A program made the position numbers and the translations under genes. A DNA stretch of 64,000 nucleotides. Source: Cytophagia bacterium. GTDB lineage: Bacteria; Bacteroidota; Bacteroidia; Cytophagales; Spirosomataceae. How positions within the stretch are numbered: the stretch's first letter is position 1; every line of letters begins with the position of its first letter. This document shows, one piece after another, positions 49,511-57,659 of this stretch. The notes beneath the pieces were generated by a model. The model saw only the letters and a program-made list of their open reading frames with translations, had not been told where the DNA came from and did no database searches. The DNA lies in contig REAB01000067.1 of assembly GCA_004293645.1 (NCBI GenBank), positions 16,570 through 80,569 on the forward strand, in the 5' to 3' direction.

Positions 49511-50485
49511 ATGCCACTCTCCATCAAAGATATTCAAGCCCCCATTGCCAGTCAAATGGACGCTTTTGAGCAGAAGTTTCGACATTCTATGAAAAGCAAT
49601 GTGATGCTCCTCGACCAAATTATGAACTACATTGTGCGGCGCAAAGGCAAACAGGTGCGCCCCATGTTTGTTTTTTTGACGGCGGGCGTGTGCGGGCCCA
49701 TCGGCGAGCCAACCTATCGCGGCGCGGCACTCATTGAGCTGCTGCACACGGCCACGCTCGTGCACGACGACGTGGTGGACGACTCCAACTACCGCCGCAG
49801 TTTTTTTTCGATTAATGCCCTCTGGAAAAATAAAATTGCTGTTTTGGTGGGCGATTATCTCCTCTCGCGCGGGCTGCTGCTTTCTATCAACAATGGCGAC
49901 TTTGAGCTGCTCAGAATTGTGTCGAACGCCGTGCGCGAAATGAGTGAAGGCGAACTGATGCAGATGGAAAAAGCCCGCCGATTGGACATTACCGAAGAGG
50001 TGTATTTTGAAATTATTCGCCAAAAAACGGCTTCGCTCATTTCGTCTTGCTGCGCCGTGGGGGCGGCCTCGGTCAATGCAACGCCTGATGAAATCGAAAA
50101 AATGAAAGATTTTGGCGAAAAAGTAGGCTTGGCGTTTCAAATTAAAGACGACCTTTTTGATTTTGGCGAAGCCGAAGTAGGCAAACCCCTCGGCATTGAC
50201 ATCAAAGAAAAAAAGATGACATTGCCCCTCATTCATGCCCTCAAAAATGCCAGTTGGCTCGAAAAACGCCGCATCATCAATATCATCAAAAACCAAAGCG
50301 ATAAGCCCCAAAAAGTAGCCGAAGTAATTCAGTTTGTGCGGCAGTCGGGTGGCATTGAATATGCTACCAAAGCCATGCAGCAGCTAGTGGCGCAAGCCGA
50401 GGCCATTCTACAAACATTTCCCGAATCTACCTATCGCACCTCGCTGAGTGGGCTGGTGCAGTTTACAGTAGCGCGCGACAAGTAA
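49511..50485 (+). CDS. Polyprenyl (octaprenyl-type) diphosphate synthase
   Basis: The start is ATG 49511 (324 aa), PLSIKDIQAPIASQMDAFEQ; the longer frame to 49397 lacks homology-like features. The two aspartate-rich motifs are LVHDDVVDDSNYRR (FARM region) and AFQIKDDLFDFGEA (SARM), and VRRKGKQVRPMFVFLTAG is the conserved start of the isoprenyl synthase fold. It elongates IPP onto allylic diphosphates, probably for the menaquinone side chain (menB is in the window). It is followed by the sigma factor gene after 64 bp. Confidence 0.93.
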   Translation: MPLSIKDIQAPIASQMDAFEQKFRHSMKSNVMLLDQIMNYIVRRKGKQVRPMFVFLTAGVCGPIGEPTYRGAALIELLHTATLVHDDVVDDSNYRRSFFSINALWKNKIAVLVGDYLLSRGLLLSINNGDFELLRIVSNAVREMSEGELMQMEKARRLDITEEVYFEIIRQKTASLISSCCAVGAASVNATPDEIEKMKDFGEKVGLAFQIKDDLFDFGEAEVGKPLGIDIKEKKMTLPLIHALKNASWLEKRRIINIIKNQSDKPQKVAEVIQFVRQSGGIEYATKAMQQLVAQAEAILQTFPESTYRTSLSGLVQFTVARDK

Positions 50486-50549
50486 AAAACCAACGGCAAG
50501 GCAACGCTTTGGGTATATTGGTCGTAATGGGAAATAACGCGGCGCAATT

Positions 50550-51152
50550 ATGTTTTTTAGAAAGCAAAGTAAATTTAACGAAGACGACCTTCCGAGCATC
50601 GTAGCTGCTTGCAAGGAGCAAGATGCGCACGCCCAACGGGCTTTGTTTAAGCTGTTTTTTTCGTACGCCAAAAGCATCTGTTTGCGGTATTCGTCCAACC
50701 AAGAAGAAGCCGAAGAAGTGCTGAACGACGGGTTTTTGAAGGTTTTTAAGAACATTCAAAAATATGACCCCAACCAGCCATTTAAGGCTTGGCTGCGCAC
50801 TATTTTGGTCAATACTTGCATTGATTACTACCGCCGCCGCGAAAAATACACCTACGAACTCGACGTAGAACGGGTCGAAAATAGCCCTTTTGACGAAAAC
50901 GTGCTGGATAAAATTGCCGCCGACGAAATACTGGCAATGGTCCAAAAATTGCCCAATTCTTACCGAACGGTTTTTATGATGCACGTCATAGATGGCTACA
51001 ACCACCGCGAAATTGCCGACTTACTGCACATCAACGAAGGCACGTCGCGCTCCAATTTTTTGAAAGCGCGTGCTAAATTACAAGATATGATTAAGCTCAA
51101 TTACCCACATCTTTATGCCATCAGTTTAACCAAGAAAATCAATGAAAACTGA
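50550..51152 (+). CDS. ECF-type RNA polymerase sigma factor
   Basis: This 200-aa protein has sigma region 2 (AKSICLRYSSNQEEAEEVLN, DGFLKVFKNIQKYDPNQPFK, AWLRTILVNTCIDYYRRREK) and region 4 (LPNSYRTVFMMHVIDGYNHR, EIADLLHINEGTSRSNFLKA). It would direct transcription of an envelope-linked regulon. The gene overlaps the membrane-protein gene by 11 bp, so its anti-sigma partner is likely that product. The region between 2 and 4 is short, as in group 4 sigma factors. Confidence 0.95.
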   Translation: MFFRKQSKFNEDDLPSIVAACKEQDAHAQRALFKLFFSYAKSICLRYSSNQEEAEEVLNDGFLKVFKNIQKYDPNQPFKAWLRTILVNTCIDYYRRREKYTYELDVERVENSPFDENVLDKIAADEILAMVQKLPNSYRTVFMMHVIDGYNHREIADLLHINEGTSRSNFLKARAKLQDMIKLNYPHLYAISLTKKINEN

Positions 51153-52635
51153 TAAATTTGACGAAACGCTCCGAAAAAAAATTGAGAGCATCCAGCCCAT
51201 CTTCCACGAAGACGACTGGCAACGATTTGCGGCTTTTGCGGGTGCTCAGGCTGTTCCGTTTTGGAAAAGTTTTTGGGGTAAAGCCACGCTCTATTCGGTT
51301 GGTACAACCGCTTTTCTTGGCCTCATTGCTTACAATATAACCCAATATTATGCCCAAAAATCTTTACAAAATACCATTCAATCTCTTGTTAGTCAAGTAG
51401 ATAGCTTGCAGCGTTCTCGCAACGTAACTTTAACCGAAGCGCCCATACCCGATACTGTTTACGTAACGCAGTATTTGCCTTCTGTTGCGCCCCCAAACGC
51501 CGACAACATGGCCGAAAAAGTTGAATTGGTAACCAAAAACAACGTTGAAACAGCACAAGACGAAGTTGAAACAACGGCCAAAAATGAAGCAAAAACCGAG
51601 CTTTCTGTTGTGGATAAAACGGCGCGAAATACCCGCGAGGAGCCAGAACCTGACCGCAACGAAACGCCCGTCGAATTGGCCAGAAATGAGTCTTTGGCTT
51701 CAGAAATTCGTAAAAATAACAGCAGCGTTTTAGCAAAAAAAACGCGCACTAAGACCGAAAAAAATCGGGTAGATGGTGTGCGGTTGGGCCCCAAAAATGC
51801 CCGTACTCAAAAACAAAAAGCAGGTTTTGATACGCCACAAGCGCAACCGTTTGGTTCAGAAAGTGGTGGTGAGATAAACCCTCCTAAAATACAAATACCC
51901 GTTGCCGGCGCGCCTGCGTTGGTACTCGAAAAGTTGGCCATTATCGGTTTAGATAGTTCCAATAAAATGAAAGTGGCTGAGCCAAATGTGCCACTGCCAA
52001 CAGCTCACTATGAAGCTCCGAAGCCGCCCAAAGCCACTTTTGTTTGGCCAACACTCACCGCACGAGTTGGTTTGGGGGCAAGTGTATCTGCGGGCTACTT
52101 TTCTCCCAATCTTACCGCCGAACTATTCGTTGGTAAGCGTGTAAGCATATCTACTGGTCTGACAATCAATTACTTTGAAAGCAATAAATACTTTACAGAC
52201 GAGCAGTTTTTCAAAAAAAATAGGCGTGATTTTAGAGAAACTTATGCACCCAAAGCACCTCCAGTTTTTGAGATACTGAATATTTCTGAGCGCAGCTACG
52301 TGGTTCAAATTCCCGTTAGGTTGAACTATTACCAGCCCATCGCAAGCGGATTTTGGTTGTTGGGGTCGGTTGGTACAGATTTGGATATTTACGGTTCGAA
52401 GCGCGTCAGTTTCGACCTCCGAGAGTCGAGGTCTGAGTTTAGAGAAATAATAAACGCCGCAAGTTTGCCCGTTGTTTTGCTCAACAACTTGGTGCTTTCG
52501 GCGGGAATAGAAAAAAGACTGGGCAACTTTGGCCTCCAATTAAGTCCTTACTGGGTTGTGAATATAAACAACAAACCGTACCGCCAAAACATCGGTGGTT
52601 TTGGCGGGCAGCTAAGGTTGTTGTACAGATTTTAG
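51142..52635 (+). CDS. ECF sigma partner: cytoplasmic N-terminus, one TM helix and outer-membrane-barrel-like C-terminus
   Basis: This 497-aa protein overlaps the ECF sigma gene by 11 bp. Residues 1-45 are charged and cytosolic (anti-sigma-like position), and a hydrophobic segment lies near 46-66 (WGKATLYSVGTTAFLGLIAY). A long Lys/Glu/Pro-rich linker (about 67-300) includes VYVTQYLPSVAPPNADNMAE. The last 195 residues (about 302-497) are beta-rich, TLTARVGLGASVSAGYFSPN, SISTGLTINYF, VVQIPVRLNYYQPI, ending RLLYRF, the pattern of Bacteroidota outer-membrane beta-barrel proteins (PorT-like). One polypeptide would then reach from the cytoplasm to the outer membrane. It ends in a 4-bp overlap with the PAS gene. 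Confidence 0.75.
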   Translation: MKTDKFDETLRKKIESIQPIFHEDDWQRFAAFAGAQAVPFWKSFWGKATLYSVGTTAFLGLIAYNITQYYAQKSLQNTIQSLVSQVDSLQRSRNVTLTEAPIPDTVYVTQYLPSVAPPNADNMAEKVELVTKNNVETAQDEVETTAKNEAKTELSVVDKTARNTREEPEPDRNETPVELARNESLASEIRKNNSSVLAKKTRTKTEKNRVDGVRLGPKNARTQKQKAGFDTPQAQPFGSESGGEINPPKIQIPVAGAPALVLEKLAIIGLDSSNKMKVAEPNVPLPTAHYEAPKPPKATFVWPTLTARVGLGASVSAGYFSPNLTAELFVGKRVSISTGLTINYFESNKYFTDEQFFKKNRRDFRETYAPKAPPVFEILNISERSYVVQIPVRLNYYQPIASGFWLLGSVGTDLDIYGSKRVSFDLRESRSEFREIINAASLPVVLLNNLVLSAGIEKRLGNFGLQLSPYWVVNINNKPYRQNIGGFGGQLRLLYRF

Positions 52636-53159
52636 AAAGATTTTCGTACTTCGCACTCGAAGGCAATGTAATTGACCAACTCTCTGCTGCGGTTGAAGAT
52701 GGGCTCTATTGAAACATTGCACCAATAAGGCTCTCCGTTTTTTCGGTAGTTTAAGATGGTACCGTTAAACGCTACTTGTTCACTTATTTTGGTCCGAATA
52801 TTTTGGCGTGTCGTAGAACTGGTTTTGTCGCCTTGCAAAAACTTAGGCGATTTTCTCAAAGCCTCTTGCGAATTATAGCCTGTCATACTTACAAATCCTT
52901 GATTGACCCACTGAATGCGCTCCACACCATCGGTAACAACGAGTGCATGCGCCGAAACTTTGATAAAATCTCGGATTTTCAACAAGTCGAAATCCCAATT
53001 ACCCTGCTTGCACATACGTGCTATTTGCTGAAAATCGACTTGTGTTTCGGTTTTTAGGGGAGCCATGCGCGGCATGAACTCGAAACCTCTGACCAAAGGG
53101 GGCAAAGTGGTTATATCGGATAGGGAGTTGCAAAATGTTTCGGAGCTTAAATCAAACAT
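52632..53159 (-). CDS. Single PAS-domain protein (LOV-like without the photoactive Cys)
   Basis: This 175-aa protein has a PAS domain at about 60-170: ALVVTDGVERIQWVNQGFVS, MTGYNSQEAL, KFLQGDKTSSTTRQNIRTKI and NYRKNGEPYWCNVSIEPIFN. The segment equivalent to the LOV GxNCRFLQG motif reads SPKFLQG, so the flavin-binding Cys is missing; the domain probably binds another cofactor or only proteins. No output domain is present. The gene is tail-to-tail with the sigma partner gene. Confidence 0.85.
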   Translation of the reverse strand: MFDLSSETFCNSLSDITTLPPLVRGFEFMPRMAPLKTETQVDFQQIARMCKQGNWDFDLLKIRDFIKVSAHALVVTDGVERIQWVNQGFVSMTGYNSQEALRKSPKFLQGDKTSSTTRQNIRTKISEQVAFNGTILNYRKNGEPYWCNVSIEPIFNRSRELVNYIAFECEVRKSF

Positions 53160-53303
53160 AATAGATGGTGGTGCATTTAGTTAAACAGAAATTTGTGCTG
53201 TTGCTCACTTAGTTCTATCAATATTAACTGCTGATGCAATTAGTTTGTTTGAAAAAATTGCCTAATAAAATAAAATAAGTAGATAAGTTTTAGATTTGCG
53301 CCC

Positions 53304-53960
53304 ATGAAACGTAAAGATATTCTGCTCTTGGCTTGCCTACTGCCGTTCACATCGGGGCTTATTAACAGCATGGGGCTGTACTTGTTTGAGCTCGTAACAA
53401 CCAACGTAGCGGGGCATTTTGGCACTTTTTTGCAGCAACTCATGGGGCTAAACTACGCAAAAGGTTTGATTTTGTTGGGTGGGGTAGGGGCTTATGCGTT
53501 GGGGGCTTTTGGAGCTACTTTATCGGGAGAAATGCTAAAAAAGACGAAGTTTAGTTCGTTGATTCCTGTTTTGTTGAACGTTCTTATTTTATCTTTTTTG
53601 CAATTTATACCTTTTAAAAATGGCCATTTTGCGGTTATGTGGCTGCTTTTTGGGGGCATGGGGGCTTACAATGCTTTTGCTTCCAACCTCACCAACGGCC
53701 AAGTAAAACCATCGCAACTAACGGGCTTGCTCATTGATGCCTGCGTGGATACGGCCAAAATTGCTTCCAAAAGATATCCAATTATCACCAACGCCGATTT
53801 GCGTAAAAAAAACCAAGTTCGTTGGCTCGTCATTGCCTTCTTTTCGCTGGGGGTGGTCGTAAATGTGGCCTTGCAGCAAAGCGGGGTTTTGGCTGTGGTA
53901 CGGTTGCCGTTGTTGTTTTTATTAATTGTAACCAGTGTATTGGCCATCAAAATAGTTTAA
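53304..53960 (+). CDS. YoaK/DUF1275 family membrane protein
   Basis: This 218-aa protein has 6 predicted membrane helices: LLLACLLPFTSGLINSMGLY, LFELVTTNVAGHFGTFLQQL, GLILLGGVGAYALGAFGATL and WLLFGGMGAYNAFASNLTNG. The pattern is that of YoaK/DUF1275, of unknown function. TAGATTTG at 53291-53298 matches TAnnTTTG and ends 5 bp before the ATG, which would give a nearly leaderless mRNA. No partner gene is adjacent. Confidence 0.88.
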   Translation: MKRKDILLLACLLPFTSGLINSMGLYLFELVTTNVAGHFGTFLQQLMGLNYAKGLILLGGVGAYALGAFGATLSGEMLKKTKFSSLIPVLLNVLILSFLQFIPFKNGHFAVMWLLFGGMGAYNAFASNLTNGQVKPSQLTGLLIDACVDTAKIASKRYPIITNADLRKKNQVRWLVIAFFSLGVVVNVALQQSGVLAVVRLPLLFLLIVTSVLAIKIV

Positions 53961-54362
53961 TTTTGCTCATCAAAATTTGCTGGATAACAGGCCATTGTTT
54001 CTTTTTTGGGTGATAGTTTCGATTATTTAAAAAATTTTTCTAATTCTAACGGATTTTGTGGCGGGTTCAGAAAAGAGGTAACCACCTGTAAAATGCTTAA
54101 TTTTGGCGGGGGAAAGAACTTTTACGGGTTGATTGTACAGCCTAATTTTATGGTAATGAGTTAAAGAAAAAAATGTTTGTCCACCCGTCAAATTGTCCAT
54201 GAGTGATTTTTAAAATAGCCGCCAACGTACAGGGCTAAATGATGCAGTGAGCTTAGTATTCCGTCAGCCGAGCATGAGTAGTGAAGCTGATAAGTATTCC
54301 ACCGCTCAACTTATTCCGTCCACCGCTCAACTTATTCCGTCAGCCACGGTAACATTTAGGCC
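53961..54362. other. 402-bp gap with short repeats and a weak small ORF
   Basis: A minus-strand frame at 54027-54200 (57 aa, MDNLTGGQTFFSLTHYHKIR) is too weak to call. CCACCGCTCAACTTATTCCG(T) occurs twice in tandem at 54299-54340, and ATTCCGTCAGCC recurs at 54259 and 54334. AATAGCCGCCAACG at 54214-54227 is matched by AATAGCCACCAACG at 55581-55594. The stretch looks like debris of small mobile or cassette-like pieces. Confidence 0.5.
54299..54340 (+). repeat. Two perfect 21-bp tandem repeats
   Basis: CCACCGCTCAACTTATTCCG plus T occurs at 54299-54319 and again at 54320-54340. It lies in the debris region before the 54363 ORF. Confidence 0.85.
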
Positions 54363-54596
54363 ATGTTGGCAGATGTTGTTTTTAATTCCGAAAATATGCC
54401 TCAATCTTATCGTAGAAAGCAGTTGCTCAATTGGTTTAGAGCGGCGAATAAAGACAAGATTATGTCCGAATTTCACTATCACAGATGGATTAGACTTGTT
54501 GGTGGGAATAATTTTCTTGATGCAATATACAAGGCTAACGAATCCCAATTAGATGACTTGTACATTCTTCGGGAGGAATTGCGTTTGAAAATTTAG
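54363..54596 (+). CDS. Small hypothetical protein
   Basis: This 77-aa charged protein, MLADVVFNSENMPQSYRRKQ, then WFRAANKDKIMSEFHYHRWI and DLYILREELRLKI, is helical and cytoplasmic in appearance. The ATG at 54363 follows the 21-bp repeats. There is no homology evidence; it may be a fragment of an accessory gene. No ribosome-binding site is evident, as is common here. Confidence 0.35.
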   Translation: MLADVVFNSENMPQSYRRKQLLNWFRAANKDKIMSEFHYHRWIRLVGGNNFLDAIYKANESQLDDLYILREELRLKI

Positions 54597-54801
54597 GCAA
54601 TCACAATATCTGCCAACGGGAATTTGGAACTCGTCAGCCCGTAACTGGTGCTGAGTTTTGTTCCAATGTTGAGTAACTTCCAACTGTTTCATAGTATTCC
54701 GTCCGACGGTGCAAATGTTGATTAATGTTCTGATATTCAATCACTTCCGTTCGCCCCCTTTTTCATAAATACGATGTTGGTGGCTGTTCCTTTTTCGTCC
54801 G

Positions 54802-55461
54802 TCAGCCTAATGTGTTTCTCAATGCTTCTGTCGCCTCAATTTGAAGTCTAACTTTGTCGTCCGATAAATTTTCTTCTGAAATTTTCTTCAAATCTTCTGC
54901 TTTAAGACTTATTTTGTCTCCTGCAAGTTCAGTAAGTTTTGTTACAATTTTTTTTTGGTTAATTTTTGCTTCTTTGAAATACCAAGCTGCATCGTAAGCC
55001 ACCCAACCTACTGGGTCACTTAGTTTATCGTACATCAAATCAATAACTCGTTGGTCGTCAAAAATTGCTTTTCGTCTTAATGCAATAATAGCAACTCTGC
55101 GAACATATAAAGATTTATGATTTGCATATTTCGGGTCTGTTAAAGTGTCAATTGTTTCTTTACTGTCAGAATGTTCGACAAAGCTGTTTGCTAATTGGAA
55201 CATTTCAATAGGCATAATTGCTTGTTTTGTTCCTAAATAGTCAAGTTGTTGGGTTAGTCCAGGGAATCCGTCTAACTGTGCAACGTGTTCGCTTTCGTTA
55301 GAAGAGTTTACTTGTCCGCCAATTTTTAGTTTCCATACGAGAAAAAGAACTACGAAAAAGCCCACGTTACTCACGATACTTGGCAAACCAATTCTTGTTA
55401 AAAGATTTAGTAATGTTATTCCAATTACAGCTAAAACGATTTTAATTGCCCAAACTTTCAT
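54802..55461 (-). CDS. Membrane-anchored HEAT-repeat-like hypothetical protein
   Basis: This 219-aa protein has two N-terminal hydrophobic segments (AIKIVLAVIGITLLNLLTRI, IVSNVGFFVVLFLVWKLKIG). The rest is alpha-helical with HEAT-like units (KETIDTLTDPKYANHKSLYV, RRVAIIALRRKAIFDDQRVI, DLMYDKLSDPVGWVAYDAAW). The helical-repeat call is by eye. AT-rich codon use matches other accessory genes here. The function is unknown; it lies in the debris region between possible cassette-like direct repeats. Confidence 0.6.
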   Translation of the reverse strand: MKVWAIKIVLAVIGITLLNLLTRIGLPSIVSNVGFFVVLFLVWKLKIGGQVNSSNESEHVAQLDGFPGLTQQLDYLGTKQAIMPIEMFQLANSFVEHSDSKETIDTLTDPKYANHKSLYVRRVAIIALRRKAIFDDQRVIDLMYDKLSDPVGWVAYDAAWYFKEAKINQKKIVTKLTELAGDKISLKAEDLKKISEENLSDDKVRLQIEATEALRNTLG

Positions 55462-55661
55462 TTTTTTAAATAGTTGTTATTTGTCCTGCTTACTCTATTC
55501 AGTTTTCAGCTTCCCTGTTCATTTTAATTTATGCTTTGGTTTGAATTTTCCGAAAGGCACTCGTTGTCAAGTTTTTCTGGAATAGCCACCAACGAGCGTA
55601 TACACGCCACAAATGTATTATTTTTCAAGGTTTATGGCATCTATTTTTCGTTTGTACGTAC

Positions 55662-55904
55662 TTATTTGGGTTTGTCTAACATGATAAAACTCTCGGCGAT
55701 GATTTCGGTTACATAGCGTTTTTCGCCCAATTTGTCTTCGTAAGACCTGGTTTTGAGCTTACCTTCTAAATAAATTAAACTACCCTTTTGCAGGTAATTA
55801 GCTGCCAAATCGGCTAAGCTTTGCCACAATACCACCGTATGCCACTCGGTATTGGAATGGTTTTGTCCATTGTTGTCTTTGTAGGTTTCGGTTGTTGCCA
55901 ACGA
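55662..55904 (-). pseudogene. ssb: 5'-truncated single-stranded DNA-binding protein gene (ssb)
   Basis: The frame begins inside the SSB fold (SLATTETYKDNNGQNHSNTE, then WHTVVLWQSLADLAANYLQK, GSLIYLEGKLKTRSYEDKLG) and continues to LDKPK. About 30 N-terminal residues (the first strand of the OB fold) are missing. The 5' end abuts the tyrosine recombinase gene: homology to SSB starts at about 55904, and homology to the recombinase stops at about 55910. It is not expected to be functional; another ssb should exist in the genome. Confidence 0.85.
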
Positions 55905-57466
55905 TATATTTGATCAAAACCTTTGGTAGTAATATGGGTATAAATTTCGGTGGTTTTAGAGTTTTCGTGGCCTAAAAGACTCTGGATATACCTTAAATCA
56001 GTGCCGTTTTCGAGTAGGTGAGCCGCAAAGCTATGCCGTAAGGTATGCACGCTTACGTCTTTTTTGATGCCTGCCTTTGTTACAGCGGCTTCAAAAATAT
56101 GCTGAATGCTGCGGACGGCGTATGGTTCGCCTGGTGTTTGGCCCTCAAAAAGCCACTCTTGGGGTTTATACGCCTTAAAATAGAGCCGAAGTATGTCCAA
56201 CGTTTTTTGTGAAAGTAGCGTATATCGGTCTTTTTTTCCTTTCGATTGTTGTACCCGTATTTGCATTCGATTGGAGTCTATATCTTTGATTTTCAGGTTT
56301 ATGGCTTCGCTTATTCGCAGACCTGCCGAGTATATGGTCATCAATATGGCTTTGTGTTTTAGATTCTTGATCGTTTTCAAAATCAAGGTTACTTCTTCGG
56401 TACTGAGTACCACGGGCAGGGTTTTTTCTTTGATGGGACGGTCTATGAAATAAAACTTTCGCTGCCCGCCCAGCACTCGCTCGTAATAAAATTTAATGGC
56501 GTTGATGGCTTGGTTTTGGTAGTTGGACGAAACCCTACGCTCGGTTACCAAAAATCGTAAGAACCGAATAATCATCGGCTCATCTATTGTTTTTATGTCG
56601 TGGGTGGGGTAATAATTGATAAATTCTTCAAAAAGCGGCGCGTATGCCTTGAGCGTTTTTTCGCTATATCTGAGCTCAATTAGTTTCATGCGGTATTCTT
56701 CGGGGCAGGTTCGGTAGTTTGGAATGTCGTAGGGCGTAGTTTTCAAAACGCGCTCTGCTGTTTTAGCTTCCTCTTCTTGGTATCGCAGTGTCAGATTTAG
56801 CTCATTTATTTTTTGTTTAATTTCTGCCAAAAACTGCTCCGAATAGGGGACTGTCCACCATTTGTTTTTAGGATCCCAGACATGATATGGAATTTTTTTG
56901 AGGGCTTGCGAAAGCGCTGGAATGTACCCAAAAATTAGTTTCAGGCGTTTGGTTGTAGTTTTTAGCACCAACACTTCGTTTTTGTTGAGTTTCGGGCTCG
57001 ACGTCGCCCCGATGGCACCAATGTCTATTTGTTCATGGATTTTCAATTCAGCGATTCGGTTTCCAAAATAATTCTGAACCATTTCTAAATTGCCTGGGTA
57101 GTGGGGGATACTCCAAAAATAGCCTTCTTTTTCCCATTTGCTATATCTAAGGCCCAACACAAATTTTGTATCACCTTCATTTTTAGGCATCTTGATTAAA
57201 ATCTTTCGCCCAATTACCTCCACATAAATTTTTGTTCTATCAACCCATTTTTTTGGCTGTGGCTGAGTATTCACCGCATCGGGTTGTTGTTGTGGGGCGG
57301 GATCAACGGCCTGAGAAGCACTACTTTCTTTTTCAAAAGTAATTTCGGGGAAGCGTTTTTTTAGCTCGCTCAATGCCGCTACTGTATCTGGAATATGCCA
57401 CGCCCTGTGCGTTTTGCTCCAACGGGCATCGGGTATTTGTTTGATTATCCCCAAGCTACGTCTCAC
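55814..57466 (-). CDS. Tyrosine recombinase with three N-terminal HARP-like repeats, 3' end fused to ssb
   Basis: This 550-aa frame starts at a GTG (57466); an upstream extension has no ATG. Residues 1-220 hold three repeats of the form K-x-P-x3-W..(W)x-x-P: KQIPDARWSKTHRAWHIP, LRYSKWEKEGYFWSIPHY and KIPYHVWDPKNKWWTVP, similar to SMARCAL1 HARP modules. A SAM-like domain (about 253-335) precedes the catalytic part with Arg384 (SAGLRISEA), His474/Arg477 (VHTLRHSFAAH), His500 (LLGHENS) and Tyr509. The recombinase-like sequence ends at about residue 519 (TTKGFDQ); residues 520-550 are frame-shifted reading of ssb DNA. A catalytically intact integrase is likely. Confidence 0.88.
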   Translation of the reverse strand: MRRSLGIIKQIPDARWSKTHRAWHIPDTVAALSELKKRFPEITFEKESSASQAVDPAPQQQPDAVNTQPQPKKWVDRTKIYVEVIGRKILIKMPKNEGDTKFVLGLRYSKWEKEGYFWSIPHYPGNLEMVQNYFGNRIAELKIHEQIDIGAIGATSSPKLNKNEVLVLKTTTKRLKLIFGYIPALSQALKKIPYHVWDPKNKWWTVPYSEQFLAEIKQKINELNLTLRYQEEEAKTAERVLKTTPYDIPNYRTCPEEYRMKLIELRYSEKTLKAYAPLFEEFINYYPTHDIKTIDEPMIIRFLRFLVTERRVSSNYQNQAINAIKFYYERVLGGQRKFYFIDRPIKEKTLPVVLSTEEVTLILKTIKNLKHKAILMTIYSAGLRISEAINLKIKDIDSNRMQIRVQQSKGKKDRYTLLSQKTLDILRLYFKAYKPQEWLFEGQTPGEPYAVRSIQHIFEAAVTKAGIKKDVSVHTLRHSFAAHLLENGTDLRYIQSLLGHENSKTTEIYTHITTKGFDQIYRWQQPKPTKTTMDKTIPIPSGIRWYCGKA

Positions 57467-57580
57467 CCAACAAAACCGCCGCTTGGTCAGAAATATACTT
57501 CTCTCGTCATCGTCTAAGTACCAGTCCAGGTGTTCGCAACTAACACTCCGCCAAAATGAATACTTGATTGCACAAAACCA

Positions 57581-57623
57581 AAAATTCCCTTGATGTCCAA
57601 ATGAAAGACATCAAGGGAATTTT
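57581..57623 (-). terminator. Terminator after the ABC1-kinase operon
   Basis: A perfect 17-bp stem AAAATTCCCTTGATGTC/GACATCAAGGGAATTTT (57581-57597 and 57607-57623) has a 9-nt loop. On the minus strand the stem ends in AATTTTTGG. It lies 36 bp past the kinase stop. Confidence 0.85.
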
Positions 57624-57659
57624 GCCTTTGCCTATTTGCGGTGTTTTACTCTTCCAAAT

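Noticed and set aside
54247..54552. 101-codon plus-strand frame overlapping the 21-bp repeats
   Set aside because: Its first half translates tandem repeats and it overlaps the better small ORF at 54363; no support.
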